DNA of 64,000 nt from an uncultured Bacteroidales bacterium (GCA_946186915.1 CAMHOY010000004.1:1-64000), one strand, 5' to 3'; numbered from the stretch's first letter, positions 1 to 10,758 are shown. The notes: a model not told the origin generated them from the sequence alone. Numbers and translations: made by a program.

Positions 1-2
1 CC

Positions 3-2402
3 GAAGATGGTACGGGTATCGTACATATCGCCCCGACTTTCGGTGCGGACGATAAGAAAGTGGCGGACGCTGCCGGTGTTCCGGGGCTCTACATGCAGAC
101 CAAGAACAACGGACCTCGTCCTATGGTCGATTTCACCGGTAAATATTGGAAGATAGAAGACTTGGACCCGGAGTGGGTAAAAGATAACGTCAATGTGGAA
201 CTCTATGGCAAGTATGCCGGTCGATGGGTGAAGAACGCCTATGATCCGCAGTTCACTATTGACGGCAAATACGACGAAGCCGCTGCGGCAAAAGCAGAGA
301 GTCTGGATTTGCATCTCTGCTTGGAGATGAAAGCCGACGGACGTCTGCTTAAGAGCGAGAAGCACGTGCATACGTACCCCCACTGCTGGCGTACCGACAA
401 ACCCGTCCTCTACTACCCGCTCGACTCATGGTTCATCAAATCCACCAAAGCCCGCGAGCAGATGATTGCTCTCAACAAGACTATCAATTGGCAACCGGAA
501 TCCACCGGAACAGGACGTTTTGGCCAGTGGCTGAACAACCTCAACGACTGGAATCTCTCCCGTTCGCGTTATTGGGGAACGCCATTACCAATCTGGCGCA
601 CGGAAGATGGTAGCGAAGAGATATGTATCGGATCTATCGCCGAACTCTTCGCGGAAATAGAGAAGTCCGTGAAGGCCGGTTTCATGAAAGAGAATCCCTG
701 GCCGAAGCATAAAGTGGGAGATTATTCCAAAGCCAACTATGATCCTTCCGTCATAGATCTGCATCGTCCGTACGTGGATTCGATCATTCTCGTCTCGCCG
801 TCCGGCAAGCCCATGAAGCGCGAACTCGATCTCATCGACGTATGGTTCGATTCGGGCGCGATGCCGTATGCGCAGAACCACTATCCCTTCGAGAACGCCG
901 ATCTACCGCGTACTGCGGACTTCATCTCCGAAGGCGTGGACCAGACGCGCGGATGGTTCTTTACCTTGCATGCTATTCACACCATGATAGAAGGAACTGT
1001 GGCATACAAAAATGTCATCTCCAACGGTCTGGTTCTCGACAAGAACGGCAACAAGATGTCCAAACGTCTCGGCAATGCCGTGGACCCGTTCGGTGCGCTC
1101 GACACCTATGGTGCCGACCCCGTAAGATGGTACATGCTCACCAACTCCAGCCCGTGGGAAAACCTGAAATTCGATCCCGAGGGAGTGGACGAGGTGCGCC
1201 GTAAATTCTTTGGCACCCTCTATAACACCTATGGCTTCTTTGCGCTCTATGCCAATGTCGATAATTGGCAACCCGGTCGAGATCACGAAATCACGAGATC
1301 ACGAGATCACGAGATTGACAAATGGATCCTCTCGAAGCTCAATTCCCTCATCCAAGAGGTCACAGAAGCGTACGAAGCATACGAACCCACCAAAGCCGGA
1401 CGTGCTATCTCGGATTTCGTGCAGGACGACCTCTCTAACTGGTATGTGCGTCTGAACCGCAAGCGTTTCTGGGGAGGTGAGATGAACGCAGACAAACAAG
1501 CGGCTTACGACACGCTTTACACCTGTCTCAAGACTGTTGCCCAACTCATGGCGCCGAACGCACCGTTCTATGCAGATCGTCTCTACCGTGACCTCACGGG
1601 CGAAACGGTTCATCTCAGCACGTGGCCCAAAGCCGACGAAGCGCTCATCAACAAGACTCTTGAGCGTCAGATGTTCCTCGCGCAACAAGCGACTTCCACC
1701 ATCCTCTCTCTCCGCAAACGCGCCGAGAAGAACGTGCGTCAGCCGCTCCAGAAAGCAGTCATCCCGACACCGGATCAAGAGACAACCGATGCGCTCTTGC
1801 ACGTGGCTGACCTCATCAAATCCGAGGTGAACGTCAAGGAACTCGTCATCGTTCCTGCTGAGCAATCGGAGATTCGTCTGGTCAAGAAGATTAAACCGAA
1901 CTTCAAAGTGCTCGGTAAGAAAGTCGGCGCGAACATGAAAGCCCTCGCTGCCGCTATCAATGCCATGTCCCAAGACGACATCGCGAAGATGGAAACCGAA
2001 GGTTCTTTCAACTTTCAACTTTCAACTTTAGACTACACGATAGTGCCCGAGGATGTGGAAATTTTGACGGAAGACATGCCGGGATGGCTCGTAGCCAATA
2101 ACGGTATTCTGACTATCGCCCTCGACATCGAACTGACCGATGAACTCATCGAAGAAGGTATTGCGCGTGAACTCATCAACCGCATCCAGAACCTTCGCAA
2201 GTCTTCCGGTCTCGAGATAACCGACCGCATCGAGATCGAACTCGAGGACCGTCCGGAGATTCACAACGCGGTGCTCCACTGCGGCGATTACATCGCTTCG
2301 CAAGTACTAGCTACGGCAATCAACCTTCAGCCTTCAGTGGCAAGCAATCAGCAACTCGAGATGGATGGTTACAATGTAAATATTCAAATCAAAAAAGCAT
2401 AA
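3..2402 (+). CDS. ileS: Isoleucyl-tRNA synthetase, C-terminal part (5' end outside window)
   Basis: Open from window start (EDGTGIVHIAPTFGADD...); KMSKR motif (GNKMSKRLGNAVDPF), GVDQTRGWFFTLHA, class I aaRS anticodon-binding region. Confidence 0.97.
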   Translation, partial: EDGTGIVHIAPTFGADDKKVADAAGVPGLYMQTKNNGPRPMVDFTGKYWKIEDLDPEWVKDNVNVELYGKYAGRWVKNAYDPQFTIDGKYDEAAAAKAESLDLHLCLEMKADGRLLKSEKHVHTYPHCWRTDKPVLYYPLDSWFIKSTKAREQMIALNKTINWQPESTGTGRFGQWLNNLNDWNLSRSRYWGTPLPIWRTEDGSEEICIGSIAELFAEIEKSVKAGFMKENPWPKHKVGDYSKANYDPSVIDLHRPYVDSIILVSPSGKPMKRELDLIDVWFDSGAMPYAQNHYPFENADLPRTADFISEGVDQTRGWFFTLHAIHTMIEGTVAYKNVISNGLVLDKNGNKMSKRLGNAVDPFGALDTYGADPVRWYMLTNSSPWENLKFDPEGVDEVRRKFFGTLYNTYGFFALYANVDNWQPGRDHEITRSRDHEIDKWILSKLNSLIQEVTEAYEAYEPTKAGRAISDFVQDDLSNWYVRLNRKRFWGGEMNADKQAAYDTLYTCLKTVAQLMAPNAPFYADRLYRDLTGETVHLSTWPKADEALINKTLERQMFLAQQATSTILSLRKRAEKNVRQPLQKAVIPTPDQETTDALLHVADLIKSEVNVKELVIVPAEQSEIRLVKKIKPNFKVLGKKVGANMKALAAAINAMSQDDIAKMETEGSFNFQLSTLDYTIVPEDVEILTEDMPGWLVANNGILTIALDIELTDELIEEGIARELINRIQNLRKSSGLEITDRIEIELEDRPEIHNAVLHCGDYIASQVLATAINLQPSVASNQQLEMDGYNVNIQIKKA
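1281..1312. repeat. 4 x 8-bp tandem repeat (gatcacga/aatcacga/gatcacga/gatcacga) inside ileS
   Basis: Direct reading; encodes RDHEITRSRDHEI. Confidence 0.9.
2006..2026. repeat. 3 x heptamer (tttcaac) inside ileS
   Basis: tttcaactttcaactttcaac; encodes FNFQLSTL. Confidence 0.9.
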
Positions 2403-2404
2403 GT

Positions 2405-2836
2405 ATGAAGAAGTATTTTCGATTAGTACTGATGGCTCTCGTGAGCATCGCGTTCATCGGATGCGATATGTTCAACAAGAAAACCGACTACAACTTAAGT
2501 GATTTGCAGGGGAAATGGTGTAAAGATGGAGTACATGAGTACCGTGTTTTCTCTACTGACCCGGCCCTACGATCCGGTTACCTTTGGGGCTGGGAATGGA
2601 ATGAAGACGAGGATGTGCATGAAAGTGACCTGGTTCCGCAGGGGGACGGCTGGTTCATGTATCGATTGGACAACGATGAACTGCTGGAGATTCATCAAAC
2701 AGACTATGGCTGGGCAGAAATCCCGCAGGAGTATGTCATCACAGTGCTGACAAGTAAGAAGATGACGTACTACAAAAAAGGTTATTCCAGCGAGAAACAA
2801 AGTTTCACCAAACAACCGAAGGAACCGAACGAATGA
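2405..2836 (+). CDS. Hypothetical lipoprotein
   Basis: 143 aa, signal peptide with lipobox-like FIGC. Confidence 0.7.
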   Translation: MKKYFRLVLMALVSIAFIGCDMFNKKTDYNLSDLQGKWCKDGVHEYRVFSTDPALRSGYLWGWEWNEDEDVHESDLVPQGDGWFMYRLDNDELLEIHQTDYGWAEIPQEYVITVLTSKKMTYYKKGYSSEKQSFTKQPKEPNE

Positions 2837-5800
2837 AACGTGCATTGATCATCACCGGTATCACCTTGGGTTCCTTGCTGCTGGTACTTATTGCGGCAGT
2901 GCTCATCGTGATATACGTAGTTTTCACTCCGGCCCGATTGACACCTATCGCGCGTCAGGCAGCGGCGGAGTATATCACCTGTGAGCATGAGATAGGGGAG
3001 GTGGACCTCACGTTCTTCTCTACCTTCCCGCGTTTTGGCTTGCGTGCCGATGGGTTGCTGTTGATCAATCCTAAAGCCGGCAGTCAGAACGATACGGTCG
3101 TGTCTGCCCCGCGATTCACAGTTACGGTGAACCTCATGGAGTTTCTGAACAACAAAAACCTGGTCATTCATGAGGCGATATTGGATGACGCATCGGTGAA
3201 TTTCTTCATTGCGCCGGACGGAACGACAAACCTCACGGATGTCTTCGTTACTTCACCTGACACCACCGATACTACCGCTTTCTCCTTGCCTTTCAATGAG
3301 TTGCGCGTAGATGGTCTGCATATCAAAGCACGCGCCATCACTTTCGTCGATGCCAAGGATACTATCGATGCCTCGCTGGGCATCACCGAACTGAGCGCGA
3401 AAGCGGAGAGTTGGGACGACATGTTGATTGCGCTGGAGGCCAACAATGTATGTGCACACCTCAAAGGAGATACCTACGCCGACAGTCTCCATGTGGAATT
3501 AATTGCACCTCTGGCGATGAATCTCAATGACATGCATTTCGCGATGGATGGAGCCAGACTTGCGGTAAACGATTTTAACTTGAGACTCGAAGGAGAAGCG
3601 ACCATCGGAGACAGTATTGCCTTGGATGCCAAAATAGAGACTGATAAATGGCAGATAAAGCCACTTCTGGCACTTGTGCCGGAGAAATTCACCAAGTCGC
3701 TCTCGGACCTCGATGTAGATGGTACGGTTCAACTGGAAGCAACAGCACAAGGCTATTATGCCGATTCCGTCATGCCGCATGTTCAAGCGCATCTTATCTT
3801 GAAAGACGGCGAAGGTAAATACAAACCGCTGCCGTACGACTTGCGCGATGTGAAACTGGATGCCGAGGCAGACTTGCGAATGAATAAAGGCGAGCAGTCC
3901 AACGTGACGATTCGCACGCTCGAGGCGAAGACAAAGAAGAGTGCATTAGCAGCCAAGGGTACAGTGGAAGACCTCTTGGGCGACATGCTGATGGATCTGC
4001 ATCTGACGCTTGACGCGAACCTGCCGGATTTTGCGTATTTCTACCCGGAGAAAATGACCCTTGCCGGTCGCGCGAAAGGAAAAGCCGATGCACGGATACG
4101 TCTGGATGATCTCACGGCTATGCGTCTGGACAAAGGACGTATAGACGCGGACCTCAATCTGTCGGATATCCGCTATGCTACGGATAGCATGGAGGCGGAC
4201 CTGCCGATGACGCATGCCCGCATTCAGATGCCGAATCCGCAACCTTCCAAACCCACTCTCAAATGGGCACGTATCGATCTGGAGACCGATAAAGTGGATT
4301 TCACAATGGCAACGCCATTGACGGCCGCACTCAAAGCGTCTGCAATCCAACTTGAGACGGGTAACGTGCTTTCCGACAATCCTGTCCTTTATGCCGCTGT
4401 AGGGCTGCAGTCTGACCGGCCGGTAGAGGTAGAGATGGATTCGATGGGGGGGACGGTGGACGCACCGGACCTCAAGGCATACGTGGAGTACAACACCAAG
4501 TCCGAGACAGGTTTGGAGAAGGCGCAGGCGGATATCAGCTTCGACGGTCTTGACGGATTCTTCCAGGATATCAAAGCCGACCTGAAAGCATCGCAATTGA
4601 GCGCAACCATGAATGCCGGCAAGTCGCTGAAAGCCAAACTTAAAACGCAGGCACTCAATGCACAAATGGGGGAAGAATTGTTTGCGAAGACAGGAGATTT
4701 AGCGCTGGATGCCTCTGCTCGCTATAACAGCAAGGGTGAAAACGCACTCCTTAAATGGAATCCGCGTCTGAAGATCAACCTCAAGAACGGAGAAATGAAT
4801 ATGCCGGAACGCTTGCCCGAACCCGTGTATATACCTTCGATCGAATTCAGTTATTCGAATAGGGAGATGAATATAGCCGACGCACGGGTCGAATTGGGCA
4901 ATTCGGACCTGAACCTCAAAGGAAATGTACGCAATATCGGCAAATGGTTCCGACATAAGGCGATTTTGGAAGGCCAACTGGATATCGTTTCCGACCACTG
5001 CGATGCGAACCAACTGCTGGCGTGGTTCAGCGCAGATGAGGGTTCGGCGGAAGAAGAGCCTACCCCCGCCCCCTCCCTAAAAGGAGGGGAGAATGACCAA
5101 ATGGTAAATGAAAAGGAACCCTTCTTGGTTCCTACGGATGTGGATCTGGCGCTCAACACGCATATGCGCGAGGTAGAGATATTCAATCAGGTGGCGAAAG
5201 ACTTGAAAGGCGGACTGTATGTAAAGGACGGCAAACTGATTCTCGATGAAATGGGTTTTGTATGCCGTGCCGCCAAACTGCAACTTACGGCGATTTATCG
5301 TACGCCGCGTAAGAACCACCTCTATCTGGGCTTTGACTACCACATGATAGACGTCGATATAGACGAACTGCTGACGATGATTCCGAACCTCGAGCAGATG
5401 GTTCCGATGCTCAGCTCTTTCAAGGGCGCAGCGCAGTTCCACTTGGCGGCGGAGACCTACCTCAACAGCCAGTACCAGCCGAAGATCAGCACCCTTCGCG
5501 GCGCCGCTTCGCTTACCGGCAAAGACCTCGTAGTCATGGATAGCAAGACCTTCTCGAAGATAAGCAAACTGCTGCTCTTCAAAAAGAAGACGGAGAATAA
5601 GATCGATTCAATCAATGCCGAACTGACTGTTTATAAAGACCAGATTGATGTATATCCGCTCTGCGTGCAGATGGATAATTACATGGTGGCTCTCGGAGGA
5701 CGGCATAAGACGGACATGACCTTCGACTACGATATCAATGTACTCAGCCCGATTTACCTCGGCGTGCATGTAGGAGGAAGCATGGACAACTTGAAAATCA

Positions 5801-5925
5801 AGTTGGCGAAATGCAAGTACGCCAAGGACTTCAAACCGCATTGGTATCAGAAAGCCGACACGCAGTCAAGGGAACTGCGTCAGTTGATCAAGCAATCGAT
5901 GGAGAAGAACGTACGTATCCAATAA
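2833..5925 (+). CDS. AsmA-like family protein
   Basis: 1030 aa, single N-terminal TM, long beta-rich AsmA/TamB-like repeat pattern; 4-nt overlap with upstream gene. Confidence 0.8.
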   Translation: MKRALIITGITLGSLLLVLIAAVLIVIYVVFTPARLTPIARQAAAEYITCEHEIGEVDLTFFSTFPRFGLRADGLLLINPKAGSQNDTVVSAPRFTVTVNLMEFLNNKNLVIHEAILDDASVNFFIAPDGTTNLTDVFVTSPDTTDTTAFSLPFNELRVDGLHIKARAITFVDAKDTIDASLGITELSAKAESWDDMLIALEANNVCAHLKGDTYADSLHVELIAPLAMNLNDMHFAMDGARLAVNDFNLRLEGEATIGDSIALDAKIETDKWQIKPLLALVPEKFTKSLSDLDVDGTVQLEATAQGYYADSVMPHVQAHLILKDGEGKYKPLPYDLRDVKLDAEADLRMNKGEQSNVTIRTLEAKTKKSALAAKGTVEDLLGDMLMDLHLTLDANLPDFAYFYPEKMTLAGRAKGKADARIRLDDLTAMRLDKGRIDADLNLSDIRYATDSMEADLPMTHARIQMPNPQPSKPTLKWARIDLETDKVDFTMATPLTAALKASAIQLETGNVLSDNPVLYAAVGLQSDRPVEVEMDSMGGTVDAPDLKAYVEYNTKSETGLEKAQADISFDGLDGFFQDIKADLKASQLSATMNAGKSLKAKLKTQALNAQMGEELFAKTGDLALDASARYNSKGENALLKWNPRLKINLKNGEMNMPERLPEPVYIPSIEFSYSNREMNIADARVELGNSDLNLKGNVRNIGKWFRHKAILEGQLDIVSDHCDANQLLAWFSADEGSAEEEPTPAPSLKGGENDQMVNEKEPFLVPTDVDLALNTHMREVEIFNQVAKDLKGGLYVKDGKLILDEMGFVCRAAKLQLTAIYRTPRKNHLYLGFDYHMIDVDIDELLTMIPNLEQMVPMLSSFKGAAQFHLAAETYLNSQYQPKISTLRGAASLTGKDLVVMDSKTFSKISKLLLFKKKTENKIDSINAELTVYKDQIDVYPLCVQMDNYMVALGGRHKTDMTFDYDINVLSPIYLGVHVGGSMDNLKIKLAKCKYAKDFKPHWYQKADTQSRELRQLIKQSMEKNVRIQ

Positions 5926-5946
5926 CCCCAAAATAACAAATCACAA

Positions 5947-8076
5947 ATGACACACAACAAATTATTCCTTTTAGGAATTGCTGCTATGACATTATTGGCT
6001 TGCAACCACCCCCAATCCAACCCGTTGTTGGATCAGCCGAACACCCCGTTTGGTGTACCGGCGTTTGATCAAGTGAAAATCGAGCATTACCTGCCTGCTT
6101 TTGAAGAAGCAATCAAGCAGAACAAAGCGGAGGTCGATGCCATAGTGAATAACGAAGCCGAGCCGACGTTCGAAAACACTATCGTGGCGCTGGACCGTTC
6201 CGGTCTGCTCTTGGACCGCGTAGTAGGCGTTTTCTTCAATGTCCTTGAGGCGGATGGCAACGATGAGATGAATGAGATCGCAGAGAAAGTGAGTCCGATG
6301 CTGAGCGAACTGAGCGATGGTATCATCTTGAATGACAAATTGTTCCAGCGTGTTAAGTTCGTCTATGAGCAGCGCGACCACTTGGGTCTCAACCCCGAGC
6401 AGATGCGTCTGTTGACGGAGACCTACAAGAACTTTGCGGATAACGGAGCAAACCTGCCGGAGGACAAGAAAGAGCGTCTCAAAGAGATCAACCAGGAACT
6501 CGGTCTACTCTCTCTTAAGTTCGGCAACAACGTGGTAGCAGAGACCAATTCCTGCCAGCGTTTCATCACCGATGAGGCGGAACTGGCGGGGCTGCCGGAG
6601 AGTGCCAAAGCCGCTGCTGCAGAGGAAGCGGAGGCAGCCGGACATCCGGGCGAATGGCTCTTTACACCCAAACGCACCTCTTTCACGCCGGTGCTCCAGT
6701 ACTGCGAGAACCGCGAACTGCGCAAACAGCTCCTTATGGACTATACCACCCGCGCAAATCATGACAACGAGTTTGATAACAAAGCCGTCATCGTCCGCGA
6801 GATGCAATTGCGTATCGAGCGCGCCAACTTGTTCGGTTATGACAACCCTGCCGACTATATCCTCGCGGACTGCATGGCGAAGAACCATCAGACAGTGGAC
6901 GCTTTCCTTCAATCCGTTTGGGCTCCCTCGTTAGAGGCTGCCAAGCGTGAGGCTGCGGCTTTGCAGGAAGTGATGGATGCAGAGAAAATGGCGCAAGACC
7001 CGCATACCGATGATCAGGTGTTGCTACAACCTTGGGACTGGTGGTTCTATGCAGAGAAACTGCGTAAGGCGAAATATGACCTCGATGAAGAGGAGATCAA
7101 GCCCTATTTCGAACTCTCCAACGTCCGCAAAGGTGCGTTCGGCGTAGCTACCAAACTGTATGGTCTGCAATTTGAGAAATTAGAGGACATGCCGGTGTAT
7201 AACCCCGAAGTAGAGGTCTTTAAGGTTACCGAAGCGGATGGCTCGCTGGTAGGTATTCTATACACCGATTATTTCCCGCGTGCGGGTAAGCGTCCGGGGG
7301 CATGGATGAACCAGATCCTGCCGCAGTATATCGATGCGGAAGGTGTAGATCATCGTCCGGTAGTTATCAATGTGGGTAACTTCAACAAGCCGACCGCAGG
7401 CAATCCGTCCCTTCTCTCGATGGATGATGTAGAGACCCTCTTCCATGAGTTCGGCCATGCGCTGCACGGACTGCTGTCCAAAGCGCATTACAAATCGCTC
7501 AGCGGTACGAATACCCCTCGCGACTTTGTGGAACTGCCTTCGCAGTTTATGGAGAACTATGCATACGAACCGGAGGTGCTTAAGACCTATGCCTTCCATT
7601 ATCAGACGGGCGAGGTGATTCCGGATGAGTTGATAGAGAAAATCAATGCGGCTGGTAAGTTCAACCAGGGTTTTGTGACGACAGAACTGCTCTCTGCGTC
7701 TATTCTTGATATGGATTTTCATGAGTTGACGACTGCGGAAGGTCTCGATGTCAATGCTTTTGAGAAACAGAGCATGGAGAAGATGGGTATGATTGATGAG
7801 ATCATTGTGCGTTATCGTCCAACGTTCTACAATCATATCTTCACTACGGGTTATGAGGCCGGGTATTACAGTTATACTTGGGCTGCAGTGCTGGATGCAG
7901 ACGCATTTGCGGCGTTCAAAGAGACAGGAAACCTCTTTGATGCTGAGACAGCCGCTCGTTTCCGTCACTTGCTGGAGCAAGGCGGTACGCGTGACGCACA
8001 GGAGCTCTACCTGGAGTTCCGCGGTAAAGAGGCGGATCCCAAGAATCTGTTGAGAAGAAAGGGATTTATTGACTGA
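5947..8076 (+). CDS. M3 family metallopeptidase (peptidyl-dipeptidase Dcp-like), lipoprotein
   Basis: HEFGHALHG zinc motif, N-terminal lipobox (LLAC), M3-type N-terminal region. Confidence 0.93.
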   Translation: MTHNKLFLLGIAAMTLLACNHPQSNPLLDQPNTPFGVPAFDQVKIEHYLPAFEEAIKQNKAEVDAIVNNEAEPTFENTIVALDRSGLLLDRVVGVFFNVLEADGNDEMNEIAEKVSPMLSELSDGIILNDKLFQRVKFVYEQRDHLGLNPEQMRLLTETYKNFADNGANLPEDKKERLKEINQELGLLSLKFGNNVVAETNSCQRFITDEAELAGLPESAKAAAAEEAEAAGHPGEWLFTPKRTSFTPVLQYCENRELRKQLLMDYTTRANHDNEFDNKAVIVREMQLRIERANLFGYDNPADYILADCMAKNHQTVDAFLQSVWAPSLEAAKREAAALQEVMDAEKMAQDPHTDDQVLLQPWDWWFYAEKLRKAKYDLDEEEIKPYFELSNVRKGAFGVATKLYGLQFEKLEDMPVYNPEVEVFKVTEADGSLVGILYTDYFPRAGKRPGAWMNQILPQYIDAEGVDHRPVVINVGNFNKPTAGNPSLLSMDDVETLFHEFGHALHGLLSKAHYKSLSGTNTPRDFVELPSQFMENYAYEPEVLKTYAFHYQTGEVIPDELIEKINAAGKFNQGFVTTELLSASILDMDFHELTTAEGLDVNAFEKQSMEKMGMIDEIIVRYRPTFYNHIFTTGYEAGYYSYTWAAVLDADAFAAFKETGNLFDAETAARFRHLLEQGGTRDAQELYLEFRGKEADPKNLLRRKGFID

Positions 8077-8097
8077 TTTCTAATTTCTAATTTCTGA
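8077..8097. repeat. 3 x heptamer (tttctaa, tttctaa, tttctga), intergenic
   Basis: Direct reading. Confidence 0.85.
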
Positions 8098-8102
8098 TCT
8101 TT

Positions 8103-8624
8103 GTGAAACGTAGCACTCAAACACTTCTATACCATCTGTTGCCGGCAGTCTTTTGGCTGCTGGCAATAGGCGGTAGCTTGGTTCCTGCGTTGCCTTCTCT
8201 AAACACTAAACTCTCAACACTCAACTACTATAGCGGCTATTGGGTTGCCGCCATAGTGTTGATAGTCATCCTCTTTATCGGGCGCATCAAGCGCCATGCT
8301 TCGTCCGTAGAAGAGTGCTTCGGGATGGCGTTGCTCTTGGGCGTCGCTTCCTATTGGTTGCCTACGGTGGTTTTTCTGACGATACCCGTGTGGGCATATC
8401 TCATCTACCAAAATCTTTTTAGCGGCCGTTCGTTGCTGGCTACGTTCCTGGGCTATGCCGTGGTAGCTATATGGGCGGCTGTATTCATCTTTTTCGGATG
8501 GATAGCCAATCCTTGGGCGCACTTCTTTGCATTAGAAAACGCCCTCGGGTGGATACCCTTGGGCGCTATCTTGCTTGCGTGGCTCGGCTCTACCATCGTA
8601 CGACAAACCCTGCGTGTACGTTGA
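8103..8624 (+). CDS. Hypothetical polytopic membrane protein (GTG start)
   Basis: 173 aa with several TM segments. Confidence 0.6.
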   Translation: MKRSTQTLLYHLLPAVFWLLAIGGSLVPALPSLNTKLSTLNYYSGYWVAAIVLIVILFIGRIKRHASSVEECFGMALLLGVASYWLPTVVFLTIPVWAYLIYQNLFSGRSLLATFLGYAVVAIWAAVFIFFGWIANPWAHFFALENALGWIPLGAILLAWLGSTIVRQTLRVR

Positions 8625-10758
8625 TGCCCGCTTGCGGGAAAAACCATACGTACGTACCGTCTGTACCTCCGTTGTTCACGTATTTCGTGTTGAATAGATT
8701 ATTGCACTGGCATTTGAGCGTGATGTCAGGTATATTGCTGTTCTTTATCGGAAGTGCGTATGTAAGCAGCAGGTTGGTCACCGTGTAGGCTTTTAACTGT
8801 GCGTTGGCATCTTCGTAATTGCCAAGGTACTGGCTGCTGACCACCAGTGTCTGGATATCGGCATTGAAGCCGGCGTAGTGAAAACTGAAGGTGTTGCCGG
8901 CTGTCCAGTCCGGTGAGAAAGAGATGGTACGCCAGGTATTGCCGTCTCTCCACCGGTTACGACTCCACGTGAGATTGCCTCTCCAGCCAAACCAAGGGGT
9001 CCAATCGACACCGAATTGGAACTCAGCACCGCAGCGATAGGAGTCCTTCACGTTCGTCGTGTTCAGGTAACCGACGCTGCTCACATCGCCTGTGGCGATC
9101 AACTGATTGTCGTAGTCCATGCAATAGAGGTTCAATCCGATGGTCCAAGGCATAGCATAGCCGCTCTTGAGCACGCCCGGCGAAGAAAAACTGTATCCCA
9201 ACTCATAGTCAAACAGTACTTCCGGCTTCGGATCTTCCGGCGCCGTGTTGGTCACGAAGTTATTACGCGTCGGTTCACGATGCGCCATCGCAAAAGTGGC
9301 AGACAGACGGTGACCCTTGTTGTCGTATGTCAAACCGGCTTTCGGGTTAAAGAAATGCCAGGTGTGATGCTTGTTAATAGCATCTCTGGCATCCAGATAA
9401 CTGGTCTCTTCGTTATCGCCCCAGATACGATAGTCCACAAGACGATATTGTACATCGCCATAGAGGCTCAGTTTCTCGCGTCCGCGGTGCAGTACGCGCC
9501 AGTTGGCTTTGGCATAGATATTCGCGTCTGTCTTCAGGCCGTGGCCCTCGTAGTAAGGAATAAAACAACGTTGAACCGAGAGAGTGGTATCGATGTTGCC
9601 GTATTGAAGGCCGCGGTATTGGTTGAAGGCAACACCCATCTGCACATCCACTTTCTCATGCACATATTTCGTGCTTAATATTCCTCCGTAGAAATGGTTT
9701 CGCAAGCCTTTCTGGGTGATGTTATCTGCCTCGTAGGTAGTCCAATCAGTAATCAGCATCTCGTAAAAACCGGTTCCGTAGGTGTAGTGCGCTGTGGCGG
9801 AAAGCGTCCAGTGCATATTGAAGCGGTGACCCACATGCAGGTGTACGTGATGTTGCTGGTAGTTATCTGTCTGGTTGTCGTAATAGGCTATATTGCCGTT
9901 TTTATCGATGTACTCGCCGGCGGGATTATAGCGTCGCTCGGCTTCGTTCTGACTGTAGGCATGGGCGTCATCCACGCCGTACCAAGCCATATAGGTCTTC
10001 TCTTTTCCGCCAAAAGCGGTGAGAGTAACGGCTGTCTTGCTGTTCTGCCAGCCTAACTCACCCTGATAGCTGAGCAGATCAGACCAGGCGCGGTCGATGT
10101 AGCCGTCAGAGTTTACTTTGGAGAATCGTCCGCCGAGATGCCATGCGCCTTTCTTGGAAGTCCGGTCCCCCCAGTAACCGTCTATCTTCACCATCTCGCG
10201 GAAGGTATTGTACATACCGCCGTTGAAGTCGATTTCGCCGCGTATGGGACCGGGGTGTGCGCTCTCGGGGATAGACGCGTCCAAGGTCCGGAGGTTCACA
10301 CTCGCACCGAAACTACTGCCGCCGTTGGCGCTTGTTCCGATACCGCGCTGAACCTGCAGACTGCTCACGCCGCTCGCCATGTCTGTGAGATTGACCCAGA
10401 AGACGCCTTGACTCTCCGCGTCATTTAGAGGCACCTCGTTCATCGTCATGTTGATACGCGTCTGGTCCGTTCCGCGAATATGGAAATACGTGTAACCTAC
10501 GCCTATACCGTCGTCGCTCGTCACTACAATAGACGGACTGGTACTCAGCAGGTACGGCAAGTTCTGACCCGTGTTATCACGGTTCAGTTCTGCATGACTC
10601 ATCTCCTGTTTGCTGTTGGTCACTTGCATAACAGGGGCACTCACAACGATCTCCTGAAGGTTGAAATCACTCGCGGACAGTGTGTCCGCATTTTCCTGCG
10701 CACTCATTTGCGCAGATGCAACGAGCGCGAAAGCGCTCACAAAGAGAATTTTTTTCAT
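8590..10758 (-). CDS. TonB-dependent outer-membrane receptor, probable thiamin/thiamin-derivative receptor
   Basis: Plug domain and TonB-type barrel, C-terminal aromatic end (HAGFVVRW). Start corrected to MKKILFVSAF at 10758; the tracked start at 10773 lies in a TPP riboswitch. Confidence 0.88.
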   Translation of the reverse strand: MKKILFVSAFALVASAQMSAQENADTLSASDFNLQEIVVSAPVMQVTNSKQEMSHAELNRDNTGQNLPYLLSTSPSIVVTSDDGIGVGYTYFHIRGTDQTRINMTMNEVPLNDAESQGVFWVNLTDMASGVSSLQVQRGIGTSANGGSSFGASVNLRTLDASIPESAHPGPIRGEIDFNGGMYNTFREMVKIDGYWGDRTSKKGAWHLGGRFSKVNSDGYIDRAWSDLLSYQGELGWQNSKTAVTLTAFGGKEKTYMAWYGVDDAHAYSQNEAERRYNPAGEYIDKNGNIAYYDNQTDNYQQHHVHLHVGHRFNMHWTLSATAHYTYGTGFYEMLITDWTTYEADNITQKGLRNHFYGGILSTKYVHEKVDVQMGVAFNQYRGLQYGNIDTTLSVQRCFIPYYEGHGLKTDANIYAKANWRVLHRGREKLSLYGDVQYRLVDYRIWGDNEETSYLDARDAINKHHTWHFFNPKAGLTYDNKGHRLSATFAMAHREPTRNNFVTNTAPEDPKPEVLFDYELGYSFSSPGVLKSGYAMPWTIGLNLYCMDYDNQLIATGDVSSVGYLNTTNVKDSYRCGAEFQFGVDWTPWFGWRGNLTWSRNRWRDGNTWRTISFSPDWTAGNTFSFHYAGFNADIQTLVVSSQYLGNYEDANAQLKAYTVTNLLLTYALPIKNSNIPDITLKCQCNNLFNTKYVNNGGTDGTYVWFFPQAGINVHAGFVVRW

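Noticed and set aside
3946-4665. 239-aa minus-strand ORF within the AsmA-like gene
   Set aside because: Shadow ORF without recognisable domain; sense strand strongly coding.
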